A stretch of 58,511 nucleotides of DNA from an uncultured Elusimicrobium sp. Lineage in GTDB: Bacteria; Elusimicrobiota; Elusimicrobia; Elusimicrobiales; Elusimicrobiaceae. Each line of letters begins with the position of its first letter. Within the stretch, counting starts at the first letter, position 1. Shown here one piece after another: positions 40,894 to 49,611 of the stretch. The stretch spans positions 1-58,511 of the forward strand of contig CADAFA010000001.1 of NCBI GenBank assembly GCA_902787065.1, in the 5' to 3' direction. Both the position numbers and the translations under genes were made by a program. The notes beneath the pieces are model-generated. The model was not told where the DNA came from. It made no database searches and saw only the letters and a program-made list of their open reading frames with translations.

Positions 40894-41250
40894 TTATTGG
40901 CCTGTATTTACAGTAACGGTAAAAGTAGTAATTATTGTATAAGAATTGTTTATTGTAGCAGTGCCGGCTGTCATAGTAATAGTAGAAACGGTTACCCCAT
41001 TATTGGGATAATAAAGACAATTCATGTCCAAAGTTCCGCAAGGGGGTTCCCCCTTTAATTCTGAAGTGGCTTGGAAAGACATATATTGATCCAAACAACT
41101 GTCTGCAACTATTTGGGAGTCCAAAATACGTACCGTTCTGGATAAGTTAGCACTTCTTGTCACGGCATATCTAAGCATCAAAACGGCAAAAGCAGCAACT
41201 ATAAGCCCTATAACTAAAACTTGCATTAAAGCAGAACCTTTTTTGGACAT
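40894..41250 (-). CDS. PilX/GspK-like minor pilin-associated protein
   Basis: The N-terminus MSKKGSALMQVLVIGLIVAA resembles PilX, whose leader ends KKG before an ALxxV-type helix and lacks the +5 Glu (here Gln is at +5). The 118 residues include three Cys (SCLDQ, PPCG, MNCLYY). PilX or GspK proteins cap the minor pilin complex that primes pilus assembly. Its start codon overlaps the PilW-like stop by one base. Confidence 0.65.
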   Translation of the reverse strand: MSKKGSALMQVLVIGLIVAAFAVLMLRYAVTRSANLSRTVRILDSQIVADSCLDQYMSFQATSELKGEPPCGTLDMNCLYYPNNGVTVSTITMTAGTATINNSYTIITTFTVTVNTGQ

Positions 41251-41945
41251 TATGCCCCTCCCTTCCTAGTTAAAAAATGTTTAAATTTAAAGTAAACCGG
41301 CGGAGTACCTTCACCAAAATCCCTATTAATTGTATAATCGATGAATAATTCCGAGATACTATCAGATGGTATTGTCAAAGAAAAATCTGAAACATAAGGC
41401 ATGATATTTTCCCTGTTTGAAGCTGTAGAACAAAAGGAATGTGCATCACTTATTAAGGTGCTGATATTTATAACTTTATTCTCTGTAAGAAAATTATTTT
41501 TACAACGGTAAACTTGCATTGAATCCTTATCAAAAACGTATATTGTATAAGAAGGCTTTATACAACGGGAAACCATATTCCCCAATGTATCCCCTGTAGC
41601 CCAAGCATTATTTGAAGCACCGCAAATCGGATTGGTAATTCTCATAAGTTGGTCCCTGTTTTCAGGATTTATAACAGCCTCTTTAACAGAAATATATTCA
41701 CCATCATTGCAAGAAGCCCCACCTTTAGAATAGCTCCAAGGGCAAATAATTTCACTTGAGGAAATAAAATCAGAATAAATTTTCCTAAGAAAAACAGTAT
41801 TTTCATTTTTTATAATAGTCTGGCGTTGGGCTTGGGCAGTATGATTAGAAGAAGTTTTCCACATAGCAACCAAAGCAAGCATTACCATCCCAGAAATAAA
41901 GATGGACACCAACAATTCCATTAAAGTAAAACCTTTTTTCGTCAT
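41250..41945 (-). CDS. PilW-like minor prepilin
   Basis: The leader MTKKG precedes FTLMELLVSIFISGMVML, and the 231-residue length matches PilW/GspJ-type minor pilins. The C-terminal region has five or more Cys. The start at 41945 begins 2 bases after the preceding stop; an upstream in-frame ATG is less likely because it lies in the PilV-like gene. It sits between PilV- and PilX-like genes as in pseudomonad minor pilin operons. Confidence 0.8.
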   Translation of the reverse strand: MTKKGFTLMELLVSIFISGMVMLALVAMWKTSSNHTAQAQRQTIIKNENTVFLRKIYSDFISSSEIICPWSYSKGGASCNDGEYISVKEAVINPENRDQLMRITNPICGASNNAWATGDTLGNMVSRCIKPSYTIYVFDKDSMQVYRCKNNFLTENKVINISTLISDAHSFCSTASNRENIMPYVSDFSLTIPSDSISELFIDYTINRDFGEGTPPVYFKFKHFLTRKGGA

Positions 41946-41947
41946 AA

Positions 41948-42397
41948 TTATTCCGTACATTGTGCCTTTAAACTTAAAACGTTAAAATGTTCCAGCTGAA
42001 CGGGCTTACTTACACACATCCCAGGATCCAGAGACAACCAAGCCTCCGGGAGGGATTGCGAAACTTTAACATTATAGCTAAACACCCCTGTACTATCTTT
42101 CTCACATAAATTTTTAAAATTAAAGGTAAAAAGGCCATTACATGTTTTTAAATCTTGGTCAGAAACTGAATATTCATAGTTGCATCCCATTTTTTTCAAA
42201 TGACATTCAGTATTTGAACGGCAATCTTTAAGCATACCATAAGCGCTTTGCAAACTATATAATACCTCTTCCCGTTCGGAAGAAGAAATTATAGCACGCC
42301 TGCTGGACATTAAGGCAGAAAATACAGCCCCTACCATAACAACCACCAGAAACATGGCTACTACTGCCTCCATTATTGTGTACCCTTTATTTTGCAT
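41948..42397 (-). CDS. PilV-like minor prepilin
   Basis: A short leader MQNKG, then YTIMEAVVAMFLVVVMVGAV; Glu at +5 is present. At 149 residues it fits PilV/GspI. Six or seven Cys are spread through the head (CRSNTEC, GCNY, KTCNG, LCEK, GMC, QCTE), more than usual. The ATG at 42397 is chosen over a GTG at 42403 because the basic leader starts there. Confidence 0.78.
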   Translation of the reverse strand: MQNKGYTIMEAVVAMFLVVVMVGAVFSALMSSRRAIISSSEREEVLYSLQSAYGMLKDCRSNTECHLKKMGCNYEYSVSDQDLKTCNGLFTFNFKNLCEKDSTGVFSYNVKVSQSLPEAWLSLDPGMCVSKPVQLEHFNVLSLKAQCTE

Positions 42398-42426
42398 AAA
42401 CACTACCTAGAATTATCCTCTTCAAT

Positions 42427-42906
42427 CTAGCAGGATTCATCCTCCTGCTTATAAACTCTTCCCAGGGAATCTATACAAGCGCATTTACCGGCATATATGC
42501 CTGCATTTTCTAATCCTTTCATAGAAATTACAGGAGAACTACAAGCACAACACTCCGCATCTAGCCCTAACTGAAAAGAATACCTGTCAAAAATATCCTC
42601 TCTGTCTTTTATATATTTACAAGCTGTTAGTATAGAGGGCTCCAATCTTAAATTCTCTTGGCCATAAATATTTTGTATATTACACTCTGTCAGATAAACA
42701 TCGCCCCCACCTATTTTTACACCTGGATAATCCTTTTCAAAATTCATACGAGCTTCATTTAGTTCCCTCATATAAATTAAAGCTTTACCGTTATAAGCGT
42801 CATCTATATATCCTTTAATAAAAGGAGTGCTTAAAACCGCTAAAATCATTAAAATAGCTATTACAGCTACCATTTCCGCCAAAGTAAAACCTTTGCTCAG
42901 TTTCAT
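42427..42906 (-). CDS. Type IV prepilin-like protein
   Basis: The leader MKLSKG is followed by FTLAEMVAVIAILMILAVLS with Glu at +5. The 159-residue head contains a Cys cluster ECCACSS and three further Cys near the C-terminus (KCACID, ESC). It overlaps the upstream prepilin stop by one base. It is a minor pilin or pseudopilin of the cluster; the exact Pil or Gsp class is not clear. Confidence 0.8.
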   Translation of the reverse strand: MKLSKGFTLAEMVAVIAILMILAVLSTPFIKGYIDDAYNGKALIYMRELNEARMNFEKDYPGVKIGGGDVYLTECNIQNIYGQENLRLEPSILTACKYIKDREDIFDRYSFQLGLDAECCACSSPVISMKGLENAGIYAGKCACIDSLGRVYKQEDESC

Positions 42907-43403
42907 TAATTTTGTACCTCTACTACCGTATCAGTGTTAGGATTAAAAAAAGCACAAGAAGGGTAACCTTCAACATTTTGCTCTTTAGGTTTCATAAAAA
43001 CTGACAATGTATCTAAATTACCTCCGCAAGCACTATTACTTGGAATGCCAAAATAAAAATTAAATTTTTCATCAAACCCTAAACTCTTTTCTATATATCC
43101 GCAAGTAAATATACTTTTCATTTTTTCACTGGCATTATGGCTATAATAATTGCAAGTCCCACTTTCAATAGTTGTATCTATAAGCAAAGGTGCTGATAAA
43201 CCCGGTTGACCATACTCCAATATAAACCTTGCAACACCGCCACCTAAAGCAGCTAATTTCCCTTTTGCGGCTTTTACTTCCCCTTCCCTTATAGTATTAG
43301 TATAATAATAAACACCGTAACTGGCAAGTACTGCCACCAAAATTACGGTAACAATTAGTTCCATTAAAGTAAACCCTTTTTTATTTAAATAATTAAAGCT
43401 CAC
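42906..43403 (-). CDS. Type IV prepilin-like protein
   Basis: The leader MSFNYLNKKG precedes FTLMELIVTVILVAVLAS (Glu +5). It has 165 residues with four Cys. A GTG start at 43403 lies inside the preceding gene (11-base overlap), with GAGG upstream. The region KAAKGKLAALGGGVARFI resembles the alpha-helical spine end of a pseudopilin. Confidence 0.8.
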   Translation of the reverse strand: MSFNYLNKKGFTLMELIVTVILVAVLASYGVYYYTNTIREGEVKAAKGKLAALGGGVARFILEYGQPGLSAPLLIDTTIESGTCNYYSHNASEKMKSIFTCGYIEKSLGFDEKFNFYFGIPSNSACGGNLDTLSVFMKPKEQNVEGYPSCAFFNPNTDTVVEVQN

Positions 43404-43902
43404 AACTATCTAACCTCACTTTTTTTACAATAGCAGGATTTGTTTTTTGTATAAAAAATTTATAACATTCTTCAACATCCTCATCCGGGCCGGTAAACTT
43501 ACAAGTGGTATGGGACAAAATTGAAGTATCCTGATTATCTCCTATTGTATAGCGGCAATTCAGAACTCCTTCAGCCGTTCTTAAAGAATACTCCGTAGCA
43601 GAACCAGTTCTTAAACCCCATCGGTTGGAATTTTGCAAATATACATATCCCTGTTCTGTATCTTCTTGTGTTAAGAGATCAAAATTATCTTTATTGAAAA
43701 TACCTGACATCGGGTTAGAATCATGAATTTCATTATACAATTTTACAGCTGTGGTTAATTCAACTAAACCGATTTTGGCCATTTCCATTTGATTTGTCAT
43801 AACAGAATTTTTAAAAGAAGGTGCAACCAGTAAAGCCAGTGCAGCAATAATTAAAGTAACAACAACAACTTCAATTAAAGTGAACCCTTTTTTACCCGCC
43901 AT
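43393..43902 (-). CDS. GspH/FimT-like prepilin
   Basis: The leader MAGKKG precedes FTLIEVVVVTLIIAALALLV, then APSFKNSVMTNQMEMAKIGL. The 169-residue length fits the GspH/FimT or PilE class. Three Cys (NCRYT, TCKF, SCEL) are in the head. It is the first prepilin gene after pilC, one base behind it, and starts the run of six prepilin-like genes. Confidence 0.8.
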   Translation of the reverse strand: MAGKKGFTLIEVVVVTLIIAALALLVAPSFKNSVMTNQMEMAKIGLVELTTAVKLYNEIHDSNPMSGIFNKDNFDLLTQEDTEQGYVYLQNSNRWGLRTGSATEYSLRTAEGVLNCRYTIGDNQDTSILSHTTCKFTGPDEDVEECYKFFIQKTNPAIVKKVRLDSCEL

Positions 43903-43903
43903 A

Positions 43904-45130
43904 TTAACCTCCGATTTGGGACATTTTAAATATCGGCAAGAAAATAGACAAAACTATAACAGCTATTATAGAACCTATACCTACAATTAAAATCGGGTCA
44001 ATCATAGCAGAAAAACGGGCTAGGAATTGATTAACTTGTTCTTGATAGAATACAGCAAGGGTTTCCATAATACTAGGTAAACGCCCAGATTCTTCACCCA
44101 TAAGCATCATTTCAGTCATCAAACCAGGGAAAACTTTAGTTTTTCTAAAAGATTCTGATAAACTCTTACCTGAAGCAACTTCATTTTTAGTATAGGTTAT
44201 AGCTTCCTTTATAATAACATTACCGGCAAAAGATTCTTCCATAACAGTTAAAACGTTAATAATGCTTACACCGCTGTTTAACAAAGTAGCCATGTTATTA
44301 AGTAATTTTTCATAGTAAATATTAGAAACAAATTTGCCGAATATAGGCATGGTTAAATGAAATTTATGCCAAACTTTTTTACCTGACGGAGTAGATATAA
44401 TCATATAAAATATAGACACAATAGCAACTATAATTGTAAATATTAAAAGCCAATGATCTGCTATAGCATGTGAAACATTCAATACGATTTTCGTTATTGT
44501 AGGCAATTCCATGTCAAAGTCTCTAAATATATCAGCAAATGTCGGGACTATCCCTACCACGAAATACACTAAAACACCCATGGCCATAATAAACAATACT
44601 GCCGGGTAAGAAACTGCGGTAATAATTTTGCTTTTCAAAGCTTCTTTAGATTTGACGTATTTAGCAACCTGCATCAAAGCATCAGCTAAATGGCCGCCAA
44701 CCTCACCTGCTTCAATCATGGAAATCCAAGTATGGTCAAATACTCTAGGGAATTTATCAAGAGCTTCATGCATAGAATTACCACTCGCAATATCGCGGGC
44801 TACTGCTACTAAAACAGGCCCAAAATTTTTATCTGTAGAGTATTCTCCAAGCAAAGATATAGCCCTGATTAAAGGAACACCACCGCTTAGCAAAGTTGAA
44901 AGCTGTTCAGCAAAAAAGGCTAAAACATGCCCTTTTATTTTTTTAGAACCGATACGCGCAGAGCTAAATAAAGAAGCAAAAGAAGTTTTTGCCTTTTCCG
45001 GTTTTATTTCTAATACAATAAAACCCTTAACCTGTAAAGCATAAATAGCCTTTTCTATAGTATCAGCTGTTATTGAACTTCTTATATACTTTCCATTAGT
45101 ATCTTGAACTGTACAATTAAACCTAGGCAT
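43904..45130 (-). CDS. pilC: Type IV pilus assembly platform protein PilC / GspF
   Basis: This inner-membrane platform protein has two copies of the T2SSF domain, beginning at about residues 70 (FFAEQLSTLLSGGVPLIRAI) and 270 (KLLNNMATLLNSGVSIINVL). Three membrane helices are present, near 170, 225 and 380. It couples the cytoplasmic ATPase to pilin extraction. The 408-residue length is standard. It lies 27 bases downstream of the ATPase gene. Confidence 0.95.
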   Translation of the reverse strand: MPRFNCTVQDTNGKYIRSSITADTIEKAIYALQVKGFIVLEIKPEKAKTSFASLFSSARIGSKKIKGHVLAFFAEQLSTLLSGGVPLIRAISLLGEYSTDKNFGPVLVAVARDIASGNSMHEALDKFPRVFDHTWISMIEAGEVGGHLADALMQVAKYVKSKEALKSKIITAVSYPAVLFIMAMGVLVYFVVGIVPTFADIFRDFDMELPTITKIVLNVSHAIADHWLLIFTIIVAIVSIFYMIISTPSGKKVWHKFHLTMPIFGKFVSNIYYEKLLNNMATLLNSGVSIINVLTVMEESFAGNVIIKEAITYTKNEVASGKSLSESFRKTKVFPGLMTEMMLMGEESGRLPSIMETLAVFYQEQVNQFLARFSAMIDPILIVGIGSIIAVIVLSIFLPIFKMSQIGG

Positions 45131-45157
45131 ATTATCTCCTTTTATTCATTTGCTAAA

Positions 45158-46897
45158 TTATTCATTTGCTAAAGTGACAGCAAGAACTTCTTCAACAGTA
45201 GTAATACCGGTTACAGCTTTCCTCCAACCGCTGGCACGTAAATTCCAAGCACCTGTACTTTGGGAAGCTTTTTTAAGCTCAATCAAATCTTTAGTTTGAT
45301 AGATTGTATTGCGCATACTTTCGTTTACTTTAAATACTTCGTAAATTGCTTTTCTGCCCATATAACCGGTACCGGAACACTTAGGACAACCTTGGGCTTT
45401 AAAGAAAGTCCATGTTGCTTTATCTTTAGAAGGTAACATTGATTCCCTTATAACCTGATCAATAACACTCGGCCCCGGAACATAAGGCACTTTACAATAA
45501 GGGCAAAGTACCCTAACCAGACGCTGGGCAGCCACCAAAGCCAAAGAGCTTGCCAGCAAGAAAGGTTCTATACCCATATCAATCAAACGGGGAACAGCAC
45601 CGATAGCTTCATTTGTATGCAAAGTAGAAAATACCAAGTGACCTGTCAATGCAGCTTTTAAGCAAGCTTCTGCAGTTTCAGAGTCCCTGACTTCACCGAC
45701 TAGTATTACATCAGGGTCCTGACGTAAGAAAGAACGCAGGCCCGCCGCAAAAGTTAAACCTATTTGCGGTTTTACCTGTACTTGGCTGATACCGGATAAT
45801 TTGTATTCTACCGGGTCCTCCAAAGTCATAAAATTGTATTCGGAACTTTTTATTGATGTTAAAACAGCATTTAAAGTTGTAGTTTTACCTGAACCTGTGG
45901 GACCGGTCAAAAAAATCAAACCATGGGGTAAAGCTGCTGCTTCCAAGAAATCTTTTTTTTGTTTAGGTTCGAAACCCAATTTGTCAAGATTCAATTCGTT
46001 GCTACCCTTATCCAAAATACGGATAACCAACTTTTCGCCGAAAACGGTAGGACATACTGACACACGGAATTCTACCGTCCTGTTTTGGAATTTTACTGCG
46101 AAACTTCCATCTTGTGGTAAACGTTTTTCAGCGATATCAAGTTTTGATAAAATTTTTATACGGGAAATAATAGCCCCAACGTCTTCCTTGGCCGGTGAGG
46201 TTCTTTCATACAAAGAACCGTCAATCCTAAAACGCAAACTTACTCTTTCATCAAATAATTCTAAGTGGATATCAGACACCCTTTCTGTTAAAGCTTGACG
46301 CAAAATAGCGTTAACCATTTTAACATAATGAGCACCTGCACCGGAAAATTCTTTATCTAAGTCAATTTTAGCATCGGGGTTAGAAAGTTCTTCTAAACTT
46401 TGCCCTTCCCCTGCTTCTGCTTCTTCTTTCTCTTCTGAAATTACTTCTGCAAGCAAGTCTTTCTTAGAATAAAACGCATCCAAAGCTTGAAACAACTGTG
46501 ATTTGCTGGCGATAAAGGGCTGTATCTCAAGCCCGCTCATCATGCGCAAATTATCCAACAGAAAAACGTTGGAAGGATCGTTTAAAGCAACTGCTAAGGT
46601 GTTATCTTCTATAAATAGAGGTAAAATAACATTTTCACGGGCATATTTTTCCGGAATATACTTAGCAAGATTTTGATCTTTTTCAGGTATCAAAATGCCA
46701 TTTTGCCTACTGGCATAAGGTACTGAAAGTTGTTTAGACATTGCTTGTGTAAGTTCTTCTTCTTTAACAATATCCAAGGATACCAAAGCTTCGTTTAAAG
46801 AGACCTCATTTTGCTTTGCATGTAATTCTGCTTTCTTTAAACCTTCTTTGGTTAACTTACCACTTTCTATTAAAATATCTACCAACTGTTTTGCCAT
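45158..46897 (-). CDS. pilB: Type IV pilus / type II secretion assembly ATPase (PilB/GspE)
   Basis: It powers pilin polymerisation. The N-terminal MshEN-type domain (about 1-145) is followed by the secretion ATPase domain with Walker A GPTGSGKTT (332-340), the Asp box, and Walker B DPDVILVGEVRDSETAE. The zinc tetracysteine motif near the C-terminus (CPYC ... CPKCSG) marks PilB/GspE rather than the retraction ATPase PilT. At 579 residues it is full length. No pilT-like gene occurs in the window. Confidence 0.95.
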   Translation of the reverse strand: MAKQLVDILIESGKLTKEGLKKAELHAKQNEVSLNEALVSLDIVKEEELTQAMSKQLSVPYASRQNGILIPEKDQNLAKYIPEKYARENVILPLFIEDNTLAVALNDPSNVFLLDNLRMMSGLEIQPFIASKSQLFQALDAFYSKKDLLAEVISEEKEEAEAGEGQSLEELSNPDAKIDLDKEFSGAGAHYVKMVNAILRQALTERVSDIHLELFDERVSLRFRIDGSLYERTSPAKEDVGAIISRIKILSKLDIAEKRLPQDGSFAVKFQNRTVEFRVSVCPTVFGEKLVIRILDKGSNELNLDKLGFEPKQKKDFLEAAALPHGLIFLTGPTGSGKTTTLNAVLTSIKSSEYNFMTLEDPVEYKLSGISQVQVKPQIGLTFAAGLRSFLRQDPDVILVGEVRDSETAEACLKAALTGHLVFSTLHTNEAIGAVPRLIDMGIEPFLLASSLALVAAQRLVRVLCPYCKVPYVPGPSVIDQVIRESMLPSKDKATWTFFKAQGCPKCSGTGYMGRKAIYEVFKVNESMRNTIYQTKDLIELKKASQSTGAWNLRASGWRKAVTGITTVEEVLAVTLANE

Positions 46898-46925
46898 ACT
46901 AACGATCCTTCCAATTCAAAACTAC

Positions 46926-48494
46926 TTATTCAGACAACACCGTAGGTGTTATGAAAATGACTAAGTCTGTAGTGCTTTTACTTTTCTGCTTAGAAGTAAA
47001 TAACCAACCAATTATTGGTATTTGACCAAGTAAAGGAACCCTATAAGTCATTTCTTTATCCGAAGATTGTAAAAGGCCGCCTAACACAACTGTTTGGCCG
47101 CTTTTTACGCGAACTTGTGTTGTAACAGCACGGGTGACTGTATCATAAGTATCGCCCATTTCTGATGCAACAAGATCTGAATAAGAAGGTAAAACTGTTA
47201 AAGTAACATAACCTTCTTTATTAACTTGAGGTGTTACGGTTAAGGTTAATCCAATTCTCTTTCTTTCAGAACCGCTTGTTGTGGTTGTACCGCTTGAACC
47301 ACTTCCTGTATCTCTAGTTATTGTACCTATGGAGGCATCTCTTGAAGAAGTTACCATAGCTTGATTATTATTCATGGTAATAACTTTAGGTTTACCTAAT
47401 GAGCGGGCCTCTTGGTTTTGCATTAAAGCTTTAAATACAACTGTAAAATTTTCCCAACTCAATTTAGGAGATACCGTGCTAGGGCTGTCATTAGAAGTTG
47501 TACCGAGATATCTTAACAACTTATTACCTTCTCTGGCACCGAAATAATTCCAAGGCATTTCTGTCGCGCCGCCGGTAAATGTGCCTTGAACATTCCAGTT
47601 AAAACCGACATCATAACCACTACCTTTTGATACTTCAATTACTTGAGCTTCAATTAAAACTTGAGGAGCTTTAATATCGAGCTCATCTAAGATGCTTTCT
47701 ATTTGCGGGAAAACTTCCGGAACATCAGTAATAATTAATTTATTTGTTCTGGAGTCAATAGCAATTTTCCCTTGTTTTGTAAGAACACTTTGAATAACGC
47801 CTAAAATTGCGCTGCTTCCGTTGCCGGCGATGGTTTGTGTCGGAGAATTATTTAAAGAAAAGCCAGGACCGCCTGGGCCACCGCTGGAAGAACTGTCAAA
47901 AACGTTAAAAGAAGTTCCGCTTCCGCCGCTAAAACTGCTGCTGGTGACATCTGCAGGCATAACAGAACTTAAATCACTGGCAAGAGATGTGTTAGGTTGC
48001 AAAGATACATAATTTAAAGTATAAACTTTAGTTATTGTATTAGGAGCTTCCTCAGAGCGGTTTGTAATAACATAAGAATCACTTTTACCGACTCTTTGAT
48101 AAGTCAAACCTTGTACCCTTAACAGAGTATCCAAAGCTTCCCGAACAGTTACATTTGTTAAGGAAGCAGAAATTTTCTTACCGGAAAACTCCTCTCCCAT
48201 AATAAAGTTAATTTTTGATTGTGCGGAAATACTGTTTAAGAAAGTACCTATTGGTACATTATTAACCCTGATAGTTACTTTCCTATCTAACGGAGAAACA
48301 ACTTCCCGTTTGTATAATGAAGATTCCGCCTTTTGCCCAGCATTATTATTGGCTTTCGGGGTTTCCCCATAATTATCTACTACTTCAACCTTCGGCCCTG
48401 TTGAATTTTTCGTTCCTTGTGCCAAAGCTATTTGGCTACACAATTGAAACGAAGCAAACACCAGTACCAAAGTGAGTGCTATTTTCTTTTTCAT
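46926..48494 (-). CDS. pilQ: Secretin (PilQ/GspD family)
   Basis: This outer-membrane pore has a signal peptide (about 1-25), then an STN/N0-type domain (KVTIRVNNVPIGTFLNSISA ... AIRVQGLTYQRVG) and an N1-like domain interrupted by a Ser/Gly-rich insert (FSGGSGTSFNVFDSSSSGG). The secretin core runs from about 280 (VLIEAQVIEVSKGSGYDVG) to VPLLGQIPIIGWLFTSKQ and LVIFITPTVL. At 522 residues it is short for PilQ, lacking AMIN domains. It could serve a pilus or a type II secretion system. Confidence 0.93.
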   Translation of the reverse strand: MKKKIALTLVLVFASFQLCSQIALAQGTKNSTGPKVEVVDNYGETPKANNNAGQKAESSLYKREVVSPLDRKVTIRVNNVPIGTFLNSISAQSKINFIMGEEFSGKKISASLTNVTVREALDTLLRVQGLTYQRVGKSDSYVITNRSEEAPNTITKVYTLNYVSLQPNTSLASDLSSVMPADVTSSSFSGGSGTSFNVFDSSSSGGPGGPGFSLNNSPTQTIAGNGSSAILGVIQSVLTKQGKIAIDSRTNKLIITDVPEVFPQIESILDELDIKAPQVLIEAQVIEVSKGSGYDVGFNWNVQGTFTGGATEMPWNYFGAREGNKLLRYLGTTSNDSPSTVSPKLSWENFTVVFKALMQNQEARSLGKPKVITMNNNQAMVTSSRDASIGTITRDTGSGSSGTTTTSGSERKRIGLTLTVTPQVNKEGYVTLTVLPSYSDLVASEMGDTYDTVTRAVTTQVRVKSGQTVVLGGLLQSSDKEMTYRVPLLGQIPIIGWLFTSKQKSKSTTDLVIFITPTVLSE

Positions 48495-48527
48495 TACTTC
48501 CTCCTAATTTTTTTTATCTACAAAACT

Positions 48528-49025
48528 TTATAACAAAGGTAATTTGCGCTGAAACCTTTGCCCTTTATAAGTAAACCAAACAGAATCATCTGTTATTGAC
48601 ACTACTTTAGCTCCTAAAACTTTGGAGCCTATACCAACAACTTCTCCGTTAACTATGGCCTCTTTTCCTAAGATACCGTCTACACGTATTTTATACATGA
48701 TAGCTCTGGCAGGATAACGTCTTATTTCATCTTCAAGAATTTTTTGTTTCAAGATGCGTTCCCTTTCCGCTTTAGCCTGACGTTCTCTCTCTGCTTCTTC
48801 TTCAACTAAACGGCGCTGCTCTGCCTTCCTCATTTGGTCTATTTTTATAACTTCTTCTTTAGATAAAAAGGGATTTCTTCTGCCCGGGTTAAAAGAAACT
48901 TTTTTTACTCCCACGGCCTTTGTATTTACAGCAGCCTTATTATTTTGCACCTTTTGTGCATTAACTGTCACAATTAAAAAGCAAAAACACAGAGCTAGAC
49001 AAATATATAAAAATTTATTTTTCAT
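48528..49025 (-). CDS. PilP/GspC-like inner membrane linked protein
   Basis: An N-terminal hydrophobic segment (about 3-22) is followed by a Lys/Glu/Arg-rich coiled-coil (about 65-105, EEAERERQAKAERERILKQK). A small beta-domain follows (IRVDGILGKEAIVNGEVVGI ... SVWFTYKGQRFQRKLPLL) resembling the HR domain of PilP or GspC that contacts the secretin. Position between the PilO-like and secretin genes supports this. Weak similarity by eye, so the symbol is withheld. Confidence 0.65.
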   Translation of the reverse strand: MKNKFLYICLALCFCFLIVTVNAQKVQNNKAAVNTKAVGVKKVSFNPGRRNPFLSKEEVIKIDQMRKAEQRRLVEEEAERERQAKAERERILKQKILEDEIRRYPARAIMYKIRVDGILGKEAIVNGEVVGIGSKVLGAKVVSITDDSVWFTYKGQRFQRKLPLL

Positions 49026-49611
49026 TCTTTCCCCCTACCAAAGTTGGAAAATCTTTATCCTGAACAAAAACAGTATTGGTATTAAAAGTAACACTTAATT
49101 TTTCTAATTCCCCTTGTTTACGGCTGATTTTTAAATCTGATACACGCATAAAACTAGGATTATTCTCTATCGCTTCAATAACACGCCCTATTTGTTCAAA
49201 GGTGAGCTCCCCTTTAATCGGAATAGTAGAAATGGTAAAAACCCCTTCTGTCTTCTGCGCCTCATTACCATTAGATAAAGCGGCTTCTGTTAAACCGACT
49301 TGTTCTCTTATTGAAATAATTTGTGACGGATGCCAAAAGGCTTTTTGAGTATTTGGGGGTAATTCCTCAGCCAATTTCATATACTTAGCCTTATTTTTTA
49401 AATACTCTTCCCTGTTTTCAATTTCTGCTGCTTGGGCTTCCGCCTTCCTTCTCATATCACTTATTTGAGAAGATGTTCCTTGATGTAAAAACCAGGCAAT
49501 TACGACAACTATTATTAACATTGACAAAGGCCTAAAAAAAGGCTTAAAATTTCTGTCTTTAATCATCGAAATGGCATCTGTCATGCCAGCTTTTAAATTA
49601 CTTATTTTCAT
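49015..49611 (-). CDS. PilO-like pilus assembly protein
   Basis: One N-terminal membrane helix (about 30-48, PLSMLIIVVVIAWFLHQG) is followed by a short coiled-coil (SSQISDMRRKAEAQAAEIEN). A ferredoxin-like C-terminal domain follows (about 115-190, GVFTISTIPIKGELTFEQIG). This is the PilO architecture. The start ATG at 49611 is preferred over a GTG at 49623; both overlap the preceding gene. It overlaps the PilP-like gene by 11 bases. Confidence 0.75.
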   Translation of the reverse strand: MKISNLKAGMTDAISMIKDRNFKPFFRPLSMLIIVVVIAWFLHQGTSSQISDMRRKAEAQAAEIENREEYLKNKAKYMKLAEELPPNTQKAFWHPSQIISIREQVGLTEAALSNGNEAQKTEGVFTISTIPIKGELTFEQIGRVIEAIENNPSFMRVSDLKISRKQGELEKLSVTFNTNTVFVQDKDFPTLVGGKNEK

